Of a DNA stretch of 64,000 nucleotides, positions 1 to 10,457 are shown piece by piece (within the stretch, counting starts at the first letter, position 1; each line of letters starts with the position of its first letter). The DNA lies in the NCBI GenBank assembly GCA_016758965.1, contig JAEPRB010000038.1:167724-231723 (forward strand). The letters are read 5' to 3'. A model generated the notes under the pieces. The model did not search any database and had not been told where the DNA came from. It saw nothing but the letters and a program-made list of their open reading frames with translations. The position numbers were made by a program, and so were the translations under genes. This stretch comes from Circinella minor. Its lineage: Eukaryota > Mucoromycota > Mucoromycetes > Mucorales > Lichtheimiaceae.

Positions 1-534
1 TGGCTACATGTAATAGTCTTCAGCGCTTTCACTGTATAATTATTAATTAAGCTTATTTACTATCAGTACCCCCATAATATACAATAAATATACATACAAG
101 TAACTGATGTTCTAACAAAGATTTATATACAAAAAAGACAATGTTCCCACCTTATTAACAGCTAGGGAAATTCGCAGCCTACAAAAAATCGGAAAATAAA
201 ACAGTATTGTTGTTCGGAGAGGATCCGTTGTATTAATTGTTAACAAAAAAAAATCTCGAATCCTTGAAGAGAATGGTCACTTCGTAATAGTCAGTTAACT
301 TTGCATACCTGGTAATTGAACATTGTTATAGTAACTTTTTTTTTGTATTGAGGAAAGGTGTTTATGACGCAGTTTTAAAATAGTTGCATATTTACTTATT
401 TAGGCACGGATAAGGTAGGTGGGGCTACTTAAGCCAATCACATTACATTTTAATAGAATTAGCTGTTTAAACCAATGAAAGCCGATTTTAATTATTTATC
501 GGTCGCATGAAAAAGTTTAATTTAATTTGTTGAT
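1..534. other. intergenic, AT-rich, no gene seen
   Basis: No open frame, RNA gene or repeat could be supported here. The stretch is AT-rich with short A and T runs, and precedes the first recognisable piece of the decayed repeat-encoded gene that starts near 535. Confidence 0.5.
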
Positions 535-2989
535 TATGAAGAAGATAAAGACAGTGGTGATGACAATTTTACAAGCATTTTACAAGATGATGATTCACCA
601 TCATATCAACAACAAAATGTAAATACATTCGAGATTGAATTGAATAGCCAAATGTATGGAAATCAAGAATTCTCATCACATCCACAACAGCCTTAGCAAG
701 CAGAGCCTATTCGCTCACATATTCTTAAAGATGTAATTCATTTGATGGATCAAACTAAAGTGCCACGGCGACACGGTCTTGCAAATGATTTCTCTCGTAA
801 ATTACAAGATGCTTTTTTTTATTGTGGGAAGATGATAAAAGGCGAGTCGAAGCTGTTTTAGAACAAAAGGAGACAACGTGTTGAGATGATAAGCTGCTCG
901 TTGTGTTAAACTCCATACGTAAACAATTTTAAAAACATATACTTTAATTATCTATAACAGAGTCTTTATTGGGTAATAATACTTAACATTTAAAATTAAA
1001 TAATAATATATAATCTATTGTTATCGTACGTCCACAAAAAAAAGATAAAAATAAAAAATCTCTTCCCTCATATTTTCTTTCATTGTCATATGAACAAAAT
1101 TCAGTAATAATAATAAATGTAGTATTAAAATGGAATTTTATTGGTGGACGCTAATGATAAAAAATCATCATTAATTATTAAATATTTTTAATATTAACAA
1201 AAAACATTAACGATTATTAAATAGTTTTATAATTATTAATTATTATCAAACATTATAGTAAATAGTATAAATAGGATCGAATTGATCAAAGAATTTTATC
1301 TTAGCTTTTTATCTTTATATTTTCATAATAAAATACTTTTATATCCACTTTTTGGATAATTAATCCAACTCATTTTCCAAGTGATATTTTCTCTTTTGTG
1401 GTTTGGCATAATATAAGTTCAAAATAAGCCCCCACAATCAATCAATTATTTTCTTTATAAGAATCTAAGTCTTAGCCCCTTTCTTCCATTTTGAATGAAA
1501 TTTGGATCATTTCTGATATTCTATTCTACTCAATTAAATTTTAAATTGCCAACCATCATTAACACCCCACATTTTAAATTTTAAAACTTTACACTATTAT
1601 AGGAGTTGTTTCACCACCCGAATTACTATATCCTGTCGTTAAAAACTTTTTTAACTGTATGGGCCTCTAAAGTGTGCACGAACTGGACGTCCGTTGTCCG
1701 ATAATGAAGCTTGGAAAAAGACTAAAATGTTTTGCGAACGATACATGAAGGCCACGTTTCTGATCCACCAGGATTTCTTTTACTTTAACATGGGGAATGA
1801 TCGAGATAGACTTTCTTTATACCGCTGCGGCCGTGGTACCAATTCACTAGAAGGTGGTAGTCACCAGAATGTTATTCGCAAGTTTGGTTCGTTGGTGCTA
1901 GTCCAGCTGTACTTGCTGACTATCGGTTGCGCCATAATATTGATGTATGTATAAATATAAACAGAGATATTAAAAAACATAATGCTAATCATTAATAAAT
2001 TTTAGGCGGGAACAATGAATCGATATGGAAAAATTCATAAAGGTCATTATGAACCATGGTTAACACAGCACATACATGATCTACGAGCGCAACTAGAACT
2101 GCCAGCTACTTATGATGAACCTGGACTTCATAAGCATGCTGTTAATCTTGCTTCTTCTGGTGAGCGTTTTGGGATATCAACTCTTCCACAAGACCTAATG
2201 TTGAAATATGGTATACAACCAGTAGACCATGCATCTCAAACCGAACCACAATCATCTACAGACTTGTCAGCTTTAATTGTTCTCTGTATCTCAGCAGCAC
2301 AATCGACAGCAGTTCAGTACAAATTTATGGCCAAACGTCGGCAAGGAACGAAATACGCTGTTTTACTAGCTCACACTCAAAAAGAACAAGAATAATATGA
2401 TTTATTTCTTCGAGCTAGTTTTTCTGACGCTATAAAAAATAGCAGGATACGTGATTTTGATGGGTTTGCAAAGGAATGGTCGACAATCGTTGATGGACAA
2501 AATATATTTTATAAGGCAGAACACTTGCGTAGCTACTACATTAAATGAATGGAATATCAAAATGTCAACAAAACAAAAAAAAAATTACAAAAAACAGATC
2601 GATTTATTTTAACAAAATTTACGTTCATCATCTCGAAAACGCAGCATACCAAAAGCACAAGCACCTTTACCTCTTAAAATTCCACGCGTAGACCAAAAAC
2701 AGCTGTAACTGCTCGTCAATCAACAGTGATTATTATTAATTATAACCAGGAAAGTTCACTTGCTCTACAACCATCATCTTCTACACCCATCTTCAACGAT
2801 TTATTACAATACCAACATTTTCTTTACACAATGGCTCCTTCTTCTACTCGACCATCATTATCATCTTCTCGTTCTACTGGTAGTATACGCTTTGACGACT
2901 TGCCTAAAAAAAGACTACGAACTTGTAAACAATGTGATAGTAATACTTGTCCTGGAAGAACAGGAAGGAGGATATGCCAACAGCTATAG
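535..2989 (+). pseudogene. decayed lineage-specific repeat-encoded protein
   Basis: Pieces of one protein can be followed in order on the + strand. Segment 1 (about 535-925) is acidic, then carries a stretch containing DVIHLMDQTKVPRRHGLAND; it has an in-frame TAG after a PQQP motif, a frameshift in a T run near 815, and a TGA near 884. Segment 2 (about 1598-1954) contains VVSPPELLYPVVKNFF and then YRCGRGTNSLEGGSHQN; an in-frame TAA lies near 1668 and a frameshift near 1886 moves the reading to a frame containing ASPAVLADYRLRHNID. A phase-0 intron (about 1951-2004, TTTTAG acceptor) leads into NRYGKIHKGHYEPWL. That frame stops at 2393-2395, continues to a TGA near 2547, and a last piece (2726-2989) ends in a Cys-rich tail, RTCKQCDSNTCPG. 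From memory this resembles a dispersed protein family of Mucoromycota whose function I do not know; a transposon origin is inferred. At least five lesions make it a pseudogene. Confidence 0.65.
926..1597. other. AT-rich segment interrupting the decayed gene
   Basis: About 670 bp of very AT-rich DNA separates two parts of the decayed protein that appear close together in the family. It contains TATAAATAGG near 1266 and AATAAAA near 1328, an arrangement compatible with an inserted element such as a solo LTR. I could not define terminal repeats or a target-site duplication. An over-long decayed intron is the alternative, since a TATAG acceptor-like site sits at the right edge. Confidence 0.3.
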
Positions 2990-3237
2990 TATAGTATAAT
3001 AATACGTCTTAATAAACATCTTTAACGTCAAAAGCCCTTGAGTAGAAATATACATATTTAACACAATACATTTTATATAACGTTTAATAGACATAACTTA
3101 TAGAACTTTTTACACATGTATAACGAACATGTCCTATTTTTTTCAAGAGAAAGTGTCTTACTTGAACACGGGAAAAAAGGTATATCGTATACAAAACTGT
3201 AAACAAAAATAATAGTTTTATTACTCTTTTTTTTTTA

Positions 3238-5058
3238 TTACTCTATAACAAAATCATTTTGTTTTTGGATACCTTCCTCTAAAGTAAAGCTTTTATCTAT
3301 TATACATAAACCAATGGATTTGTATACTTCATTTTTTTTATCATTTCTTTTGCAAACAACCGGCATTCCAGTAATACCCAACTCAGGTCCCATTTCATAA
3401 CGAATTCCTGAAAGAATAATGCATTCATTACAATCTTCTTCTGTCAGTGACAAATATGCACCTATATGTGTAGGGAATGATAATGTGTTTCTCCAAAGTC
3501 TGTCGCCCTCCTTTTTTACAGAAAGAATATGTGTTATCTTTATTCCGTATGTTGTTGTTGATGCCATTGGAGAGGATAAACCGAAAGCCTCTGTTTCGTT
3601 TTGTTTATTTGTTGTTGCCATTGGCGGTAGTGATGTGGTAATAAATGTTATAGAATCATCTGCCTCATCTTCGGTCCGTATATATAACATCTCTCGATAA
3701 TGTTCCATCCATATTGGTTGATCAAGTAATTTATGGTAATTTGATGATGAGGTGTTCGTTGTCATATGATCTCTGAGTGGCACTTTTATTGAAGCGCAAT
3801 TTTTTATATGTAGTTGTCTGTGATTCGCACCGTCAATAACAACTTTGTAATTTTTTATCGCGTCGGGATCTGTGGTGTTATTATTATGTTCCGTACTTGA
3901 TGAGTTTTTTAGTGCTTCTTCTCTTCTGCTTTTCTCACTATCGTTTTCAAACTTTTGTGGTACATGAACACCATCTATTCCTGTCCATGATGGTAAACTT
4001 AAACTCTTTTCCTCGTATTGCATCCTATTATCCTTTTGATCTAGTGGTAGACCAAACTTCAGTATTGTTAGATCATTTTTGGCCAAAATTCGATAAAATT
4101 GAAGAGCAGTCCTGGCTGTACTAATAGTATCTTGATCATCACAGTTAAAAAAGTCAACTTGTTTCTTGGCATTATCTTCTAGTGAAAACATCTCAGGAAA
4201 CATATTGGCGAGGGCACGATATCGATCAAGTTCCCTCATGCTTTTTCGCGTACGAGCATAAAATAGGGTGGTGCTTGCTGCCCATTTAAGCAATTTATCT
4301 GACACACTGTATAGAAAAGGACCGGCAGCCGTTCTTGCTGCCGAGGGATCAGATGTAGTATTAGACCACAAATGCACATTACGACCCACAAAAAGCATTT
4401 GTTTGGACATATAAGCCTCTTCCAGTGTCCACACACGCTTGCTCCATTTTGAATCGGATACGAGATCGAGATCGATGACTCTTGGAGCATTATCATTCTT
4501 TGGGTTGTTATATTCTAGTTCAGGTATAAGCACGAGTGTGTACTCAGCATGTTTATAGATACAATGCAGCTGTTGTAATTCGCGTCGTTTTTCAGGACCG
4601 TCTTCTTGATTAATACAAAGTTGATCAACCCATATATATTTAATTCCAAACTGTTTACCAATTCTTTGGATAAGCTCTTTAAATGAAATATTTTCTGTCG
4701 TTGTCGTCAAAGTCTCTTCTTGGTATTTCGTTTCTTCAATCCATTGATGTGTAACTAGTTTACTTCCTTTATTATTCCCTTTATCAATCTTTAAAAGATC
4801 TCCTGCTTGCTCCCAAGTATAGGATAAAGCATGGTACGGTTCATTTTTAACACTGGAACCTTTAACTTTTTTCATATCATCAACACGGATCAAATATGTT
4901 GGCTTGTAGGGGTTATTATCGTCGTTATATTTACATTTCAAATGAGAAGTTGAATTTTTTGACGAGTCATACATGGCAGAAGGTTGTTCAAGTAGTCCTA
5001 CAGCGTACACTGCTTCCCAGCGTGTTGTTTCATAAATAATCGGTTCGGTAATAGTCAT
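3238..5058 (-). CDS. HET-domain protein 1
   Basis: Intronless 606-residue protein with a heterokaryon-incompatibility (HET, PF06985-type) domain at about residues 75-235. The blocks visible are YHALSYTWEQAGD (75-87), YIWVDQLCINQ (141-151) followed by an E-rich helix and IYKHAEYTLVLIPE, and KWSKRVWTLEEAYMS (204-218). A second conserved stretch near the C-terminus reads GAYLSLTEEDCNECIILSG and later GMPVVC and SIGLCI; it recurs in the three paralogues. HET domains in ascomycetes mediate allorecognition and regulated cell death, and a related role here is inference only. The closest paralogue is the gene at 22927, which shares the MTITEP start and WEAVYA. No signal peptide or membrane segment is evident. 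The gene is divergent from the HET gene at 7129. The start is the first ATG and is supported by the shared N-terminus. Confidence 0.85.
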   Translation of the reverse strand: MTITEPIIYETTRWEAVYAVGLLEQPSAMYDSSKNSTSHLKCKYNDDNNPYKPTYLIRVDDMKKVKGSSVKNEPYHALSYTWEQAGDLLKIDKGNNKGSKLVTHQWIEETKYQEETLTTTTENISFKELIQRIGKQFGIKYIWVDQLCINQEDGPEKRRELQQLHCIYKHAEYTLVLIPELEYNNPKNDNAPRVIDLDLVSDSKWSKRVWTLEEAYMSKQMLFVGRNVHLWSNTTSDPSAARTAAGPFLYSVSDKLLKWAASTTLFYARTRKSMRELDRYRALANMFPEMFSLEDNAKKQVDFFNCDDQDTISTARTALQFYRILAKNDLTILKFGLPLDQKDNRMQYEEKSLSLPSWTGIDGVHVPQKFENDSEKSRREEALKNSSSTEHNNNTTDPDAIKNYKVVIDGANHRQLHIKNCASIKVPLRDHMTTNTSSSNYHKLLDQPIWMEHYREMLYIRTEDEADDSITFITTSLPPMATTNKQNETEAFGLSSPMASTTTYGIKITHILSVKKEGDRLWRNTLSFPTHIGAYLSLTEEDCNECIILSGIRYEMGPELGITGMPVVCKRNDKKNEVYKSIGLCIIDKSFTLEEGIQKQNDFVIE

Positions 5059-5394
5059 TTCTATTCAAGAACATTAATCAGCTATTACTAGAGTTGTTGG
5101 TATGGGAACAGTCATTACTAAAATTTTGATATAACTTATTAAAATACCTGGCAAAAGCAAATTATATGTATAGCGATTCCGCTGTTTCAAGTTTTTTTTT
5201 TTTTTCGAAAAAAGAGTTGAAAGAAAGCCTAACTCTGTGAAAACCATTTGTGCTTATACCTTCTCATTCCTCCCCCCCCCCACAATTTTTTTTGTGTAAG
5301 GTATCATCATCTGACACACTTGCTATTTCCAAATCATTTTTGGGAAATTTATTGATTTTTGCTTAATAGTAATCAAACATTTTATTTATTACAG

Positions 5395-5504
5395 GACTAA
5401 ATGGCATGTATCTTATAGGCAAATTGGCTGACTATCTGCGGTACTTTGATCGACATTACAAGAGAAAGTATGAATTAACTAATAAAAGATACTGGGCTGA
5501 ATAA
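5395..5504 (+). pseudogene. isolated C-terminal exon relic
   Basis: An acceptor-like TTATTACAG precedes a short open frame containing LNGMYLIGKLADYLRYFDRH and ending YWAE before a TAA. The residue composition looks like genuine protein, but no upstream exon could be found in either direction. It is probably the last exon of a dispersed lineage-specific gene left behind by decay or rearrangement. The function is unknown. Confidence 0.3.
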
Positions 5505-6933
5505 AAATTTTCTGAATATTTATCCAAAAAAAGCCTTTGTGGTACCTATAAGGTCGAGTAGTGAGATGGAGAAAAGTGAAACTTGATAGGGGATCAAGTA
5601 GACGCAATGCGCAAAGAGGACAATATCAACCAATAAAAGCGCACCAGCCTCCCCAAAAATAAGTTTACTTTCACTTTTCTTCATAAAAAAAATAAAGGTC
5701 CTGGGTCTTACGTCATTACATACAACGCCTACTTTTTTTCTCTGAAGATGGATCAGAAAAGAAAAAATATATTTATACACAATAAAAGAGAACCAATCAA
5801 AATTAATTATTAAAGAGAGCAAAGAAAAATAATTAATATTGTGGGTACTGCGCTATTGTATCGATACCATATAAATCAATAATTCTTATAGTTTCTTCGT
5901 CTATTAACTTTCTTCAGCCTCATTTCAAACAAAACAATAAGCTATTGGCAACGATTAGTTTAAAACCTGTGATTATTACAATTCCTACAAAGACAAATTA
6001 TGATGCGTTACTTACAAATAAGTCTCTATTATCATATTTTGCATTAACCTGATAACACAAAAAAAAATTCTTCGGCTAGTAATCCGGTATCCGAATGTCA
6101 ACTTGATTCTATATACAGTAATAAATTAATCATAAATATTACATCCTGTTCAGTATATAAGTCCATTGGTGAAGATCAACATCGGCTGTCAGTCGACAAG
6201 AGCTGTATTTATTAGTTGCTGGATGGGATTATTTTGAGCTAAAGAAGTGTATGAAAACACCAAACTAGTCTTTGGGAATGAAGATAAAACGTATCCAGCA
6301 AAAAATAAAAAATACAATGCATATTAAAAAATCCTTTTTCAATATGTATTATATGTTTTCTCTCTTTTTTTTTTATTTTAATAAAACTCCTCATTTCCTA
6401 ATTCCATAAACATTTTGAAGAAGCGAAAATGGTTTAAATTATAGGTTTCCGTCTGTCGAAAACCCAACATGTGTAATAGTGTCATATTCCAGCTATTCTC
6501 GTTTTTATTTTTCTACTCATTTTTGTTTAATTGCTCGAGTTAACGCCACTTTACAGGAAAAAATGTTATCAATGGATAAAAACACGATTTAATATATTGT
6601 GTTTAACACAGATAAAAACCAATAAAGACAATGAGGTTATTAACATGTATGTAAACATGAACAAGGTCTTCAATTACCAAAGAAATAGTCAGATTTATTT
6701 TGTGGAAAGTAAATGCCATGTGCTACTATAAAAAGCATCTGTTGCATTTCAAATGATATTTATGAAAACAGTCAGTGTTTACCTTCTTGGTTATTAATTA
6801 GGATAACATTTAGCATTAGAGACCCTTGGTACTAACCAAAAGTAAACTGATACCTTATTAAGTATTTTTCCATATAATTATCAAGAAAATTACAAAATTA
6901 TTTTTTTTTGCTCTTTCTTTTTTTCTTTTTCTC

Positions 6934-6964
<31 letters not shown>

Positions 6965-7044
6965 GAATTTTTCTTCTATCGCTTTTTAACACCTTTCATA
7001 TTCAATTAACCTCATTGTAAGTTCTATCTTTATGATTTTACTAT
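5505..7044. other. HET1/HET2 intergenic, AT-rich
   Basis: No supportable gene was seen. Open frames here are short and of biased composition. A run of 29 T residues occupies 6936-6964. A C run lies just outside at 5272-5281. The stretch contains the upstream region of the HET gene at 7129. Confidence 0.45.
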
Positions 7045-7084
7045 TATTTTATTTCTATACGACATGTCGTATAGAAATAAAATA
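7045..7084. promoter_or_regulatory. perfect 40-bp palindrome upstream of HET2
   Basis: The left arm is TATTTTATTTCTATACGACA (7045-7064) and the right arm (7065-7084) is its exact reverse complement with no spacer. All 20 base pairs were checked by eye. The palindrome ends 44 bp before the ATG of the HET gene at 7129, so it lies in the promoter or 5' untranslated region. It could bind a dimeric factor, extrude as a cruciform, or fold into a hairpin in the 5' UTR. Function is inference. Confidence 0.75.
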
Positions 7085-7128
7085 TGATATACTTACGACT
7101 GGTCGCTTACATATAGACAGGAAACATA

Positions 7129-8856
7129 ATGCCTTACACAGAATACAATACTGAGCAACGGGAAATAATCAATCAATTTGGACTACTATATCAAGGGCCT
7201 AGAAATAAGGTTTCTGATAATTCTCACAAATTCAAGAATAAAAGCAAGCTGCCTAAACCTATAGTTATGCCTTCAAAGCTTATTCGCGTTTCCGATATGG
7301 TGGTGGTACCTGGTAATGAAGTGGATGAAGGATACTGCGCTTTATCATACTCTTGGGATCATTGTGGTGAACCCGAATGGAACAAAACAACTGCTGAAAT
7401 CAAAAGAATTGATAAAGGTAAACATACCATATACACGAAAATTTTCGAGCCCGAACTCCAAAAAAACGCAATTTCCTTGAGGTTTGTCAATTTCAAGACC
7501 ATAATCCAACAAATATGCAAGGACTTTGGTATCAATTACATTTTTTACGATCAAGAATGCATTACTGTAGACAATAAGAAGGAGCGCCAATACGAAATAA
7601 GTCAAATGAACAAAGTTTTTAAAAATGCAAGTTTTACGGTGGTACTTATACCAGAGCTCTGTTATTCTCCTAGTGAAAGCGGTGTCACCTGTGTCAAAAT
7701 GGCCAATATTGACGTAATATCCTCTTCTAGTTGGGGAAAATGCATGTGGACTTTGGAAGAGGCTTTTATATCTAAAAGGATTCTTTTCGTCGGGAAGGAT
7801 GTATATATGTGGTCCGACGTAATTTCCAACGGGGATGCGATTCGTACAAGAGCAAATCCATTCTTGTACACTCTTTGTAATAAAAAAGAATGGTGTGTCA
7901 GCACCTTTCTGTTCCATTCGCACATACGTCAGCCCACCAGAGACCGGTACCGTGTTGATGTACTTTCCTATATTTTTCCAAAAGTGAGAGAAAAGCTTGG
8001 CCTTATGACGTATAACGAACCACCATTAAAATGGATGCCTCAATTTTATGGATGCTTAGCAGAAAATGATATTTCAATATTGTGTTTTGGCGCATATTTG
8101 TACTACCAAGATATTGCACAACCCCACCATAATCAAGACCCTTCAGAAGATCACTTAAGTAGTACTAGTAGCGGTATAAACACCAATTTTGAAGCCGGTG
8201 TGCCAATAACAAAATATGACCTCCCGTCTTGGACAGGTGTTTTTGGTGAACATGTACCGGCGATTGGTTTCAAAAAACTATTTCAAGATTGTCGTATCGA
8301 AAAAAGATATATGCACTTAACAAGTACATCTATACCAATCTCTATCAAAAATACACCTGGCTCTTTCAAAATAAAACAACAAGAAAGATGTTGTCCAGGT
8401 CATTCGGGATTTATATACCCACTCTCACCTACTTGGTTACAGGGAGTAATTCGTTTATTATACATTGATAGTTCTAAAAAGTCAATTACATTCACTGCCA
8501 CAGAAACTGAAGAAACAACAAGCACTCACCATGCATCTATTGGAGAATATCATCAGATAAAGGCAACACATATTTTGCCTGTAGAAAGGGCTGATAAATA
8601 TTGGACTACCAGTGGTTTACAGTCATCATCGCCCCAGGTTATAGGTGGATATTTGTCATTAACAGAAAATTGCACAGATTGCGAAATTCTTGAGGATATA
8701 CAATTTGAAATATATAGAGATTCCATTGCAATGCCTGTGGTCGTAAAAAAGGATAAGAAACATTATAAAGCTATTGGTATCTGTGTTCTTGCTTCTCCAT
8801 ATAGACTTTCTGATTCAAGCATAATACAGAGGAAGAAAACATTCGCGATTTTATAG
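7129..8856 (+). CDS. HET-domain protein 2, degenerate core motif
   Basis: Intronless 575-residue HET-domain protein. Block 1 is GYCALSYSWDHCG (68-80). Block 2 is YIFYDQECITVD (137-148), where paralogues have the family-typical D-x2-CI[ND]Q, so the Asn/Asp-Gln pair is replaced by Thr-Val. Block 3 has SSWGKCMWTLEEAFIS, where the usual Arg before the Trp is Met. The C-terminal module is present: GGYLSLTENCTDCEIL, then AMPVV and KAIGIC. It is closest to the gene at 25097. A perfect palindrome lies 44 bp upstream. The coding frame is intact, so the protein may be a divergent or inactive family member rather than a pseudogene. The start is the first ATG; it aligns in position with the short N-terminal lead of the paralogue. 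Confidence 0.82.
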   Translation: MPYTEYNTEQREIINQFGLLYQGPRNKVSDNSHKFKNKSKLPKPIVMPSKLIRVSDMVVVPGNEVDEGYCALSYSWDHCGEPEWNKTTAEIKRIDKGKHTIYTKIFEPELQKNAISLRFVNFKTIIQQICKDFGINYIFYDQECITVDNKKERQYEISQMNKVFKNASFTVVLIPELCYSPSESGVTCVKMANIDVISSSSWGKCMWTLEEAFISKRILFVGKDVYMWSDVISNGDAIRTRANPFLYTLCNKKEWCVSTFLFHSHIRQPTRDRYRVDVLSYIFPKVREKLGLMTYNEPPLKWMPQFYGCLAENDISILCFGAYLYYQDIAQPHHNQDPSEDHLSSTSSGINTNFEAGVPITKYDLPSWTGVFGEHVPAIGFKKLFQDCRIEKRYMHLTSTSIPISIKNTPGSFKIKQQERCCPGHSGFIYPLSPTWLQGVIRLLYIDSSKKSITFTATETEETTSTHHASIGEYHQIKATHILPVERADKYWTTSGLQSSSPQVIGGYLSLTENCTDCEILEDIQFEIYRDSIAMPVVVKKDKKHYKAIGICVLASPYRLSDSSIIQRKKTFAIL

Positions 8857-10102
8857 CACACTACGTTATCTAATATAGTATACGTAGGATAGTATAGTAT
8901 ACAAATTATCTTCCTTATTTCTATCTATGTTCTTCTTATTATTGTTAACTCCTTTTTCACTCACTCTGTACTCTCTGATTTCTGTTTACTATTATTATTA
9001 TTTATTTAGAATAGATATCCAGTATTTATTTATCATTTTTTATTACGATGTATTATTAAAAAAACTTATACCTATATAGATAAATAAAAAAAACTGTAAG
9101 TGCGTACTGAGATTGTCTGTTTTCCGTTTCACAGACGATTTGTACTTAAAAAGACATAACTTTCTTTTTATGTATGAGATAAATATTTATGGTGTACTTT
9201 TTTTTCTTCCCACGTAGAAAATCTCACCAATTAATATTGTTTAACCTTCAACGAAAACTATTAGTAGTATACTCTGGAGTAATTTGAAAAGTCTTCTTTG
9301 TGTTTTTTTTCATATAGGAGCTAAAAATATGATAATATAATTTAATTGGGTATTTATATAATTATTAAGAACGTATCTATGAATGTACCATTCTTATATA
9401 TTACTTCAATAACTTATGAAAGGTTTATAAGAAGGATATAGATTAAACAATAATTCATCCGTGAAAAAATACAAAACCAATTACAAGGGACAGGAGGTTC
9501 TTTTCAGTACACAGCTTCATGCTTTCAGGATTTGTATCTTAAATAATTCTTTTCGTATTAGTTTAAAAGTTGATGAAGGATATTTACTCATTATTTTGTT
9601 CTTGATATTGGTCTAGAAATTGTATTTTAAACAATATCTAAGAAATATATCACGGTAAACACTGTTTTCATGGCTTGGGTAATTTGTAGTACGTACTGCA
9701 AAATAAAAGGTACCTTGTTTTCCTGAGTAAGTGAGAAAACGAAAAAAGGTAAACATCGTATCGGCTGTAACAAGTAAAATTGAAGTGAATTAAGTAACAA
9801 CAACAACAACAACAAAAACGTTAGTATTTTTTTGGGTATAGGCAAATGTGTATTGATTATGATGAGTAAAACTGTAGTTTTACAACAAGAATTACATTAA
9901 CTAATAATATTATGTCCATTAAAGCATCTACTATTTAGTGTAACGTTAACAGCTTACACTATCATTAATCAATGATGATACTAACAACAAACACACGAAA
10001 AAGAAGAAAATGCGTACACATCAAAACAATGTCAATTAGAATTCCAGAATATATAATCTTCAAGAAGGGCTATTTATATGCTAAACAAACCTTGACTTCT
10101 TT
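8857..10102. other. intergenic, no gene seen
   Basis: AT-rich sequence downstream of the HET gene. It contains a short partial repeat of TAGTATA/GTATAC near 8875-8901 and an (AAC)n tract near 9798-9815. No coding region or RNA gene could be supported. Confidence 0.45.
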
Positions 10103-10180
10103 CTATAAATCAATATCATCGTAGTCAAATGGTATATCCATTACCTCGCCTGGTTCTCCAACAACAACCGCGTTAGTGCT
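10103..10180 (-). pseudogene. C-terminal coding relic
   Basis: On the minus strand a short frame contains NAVVVGEPGEVMDIPFDYDD and ends with IDL before a TAG. The composition and acidic end look coding, but nothing upstream continues it in frame. An AAAAG acceptor-like site precedes it. Probably the last exon of a lost lineage-specific gene. Confidence 0.25.
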
Positions 10181-10241
10181 TTTATAATGTATGTAATAAA
10201 TTTACAAAATGAGCTGCTTATATCATTAATATAGCACGTAT

Positions 10242-10457
10242 GTGGACAGTCAAGTGTTTAAAGAAGCCATGATCATATTTTTCCGCATGCAAACATGTTG
10301 CAGGATTATACTTGATCAAAATTCAAATAGATTTTTACTAAATTCGCATAAGCTATATTTGGCAATCAAGTTTCATGAGCATTTATCCAAAATCATAGAT
10401 CTACCTTTGATGGATATACTTTCAATTATAATGAAAAGTCTAAAAAAAAGTGAATAG
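10242..10457 (+). CDS. doubtful short ORF, possible gene fragment
   Basis: A 71-codon frame beginning with a GTG, containing KEAMIIFFRMQTCCRIIL and HKLYLAIKFHEHLSKI. Composition is plausible for protein, but there is no ATG at the start and no recognised homologue. It may be an exon of a decayed gene or chance. It lies between the relic at 10103 and the upstream region of CTP synthase. Confidence 0.2.
   Translation: MDSQVFKEAMIIFFRMQTCCRIILDQNSNRFLLNSHKLYLAIKFHEHLSKIIDLPLMDILSIIMKSLKKSE

Noticed and set aside
5520..5822. 100-codon minus-strand frame between HET1 and HET2
   Set aside because: Phe/Leu/Ile-biased, no start context or family signal; read as chance in AT-rich DNA.
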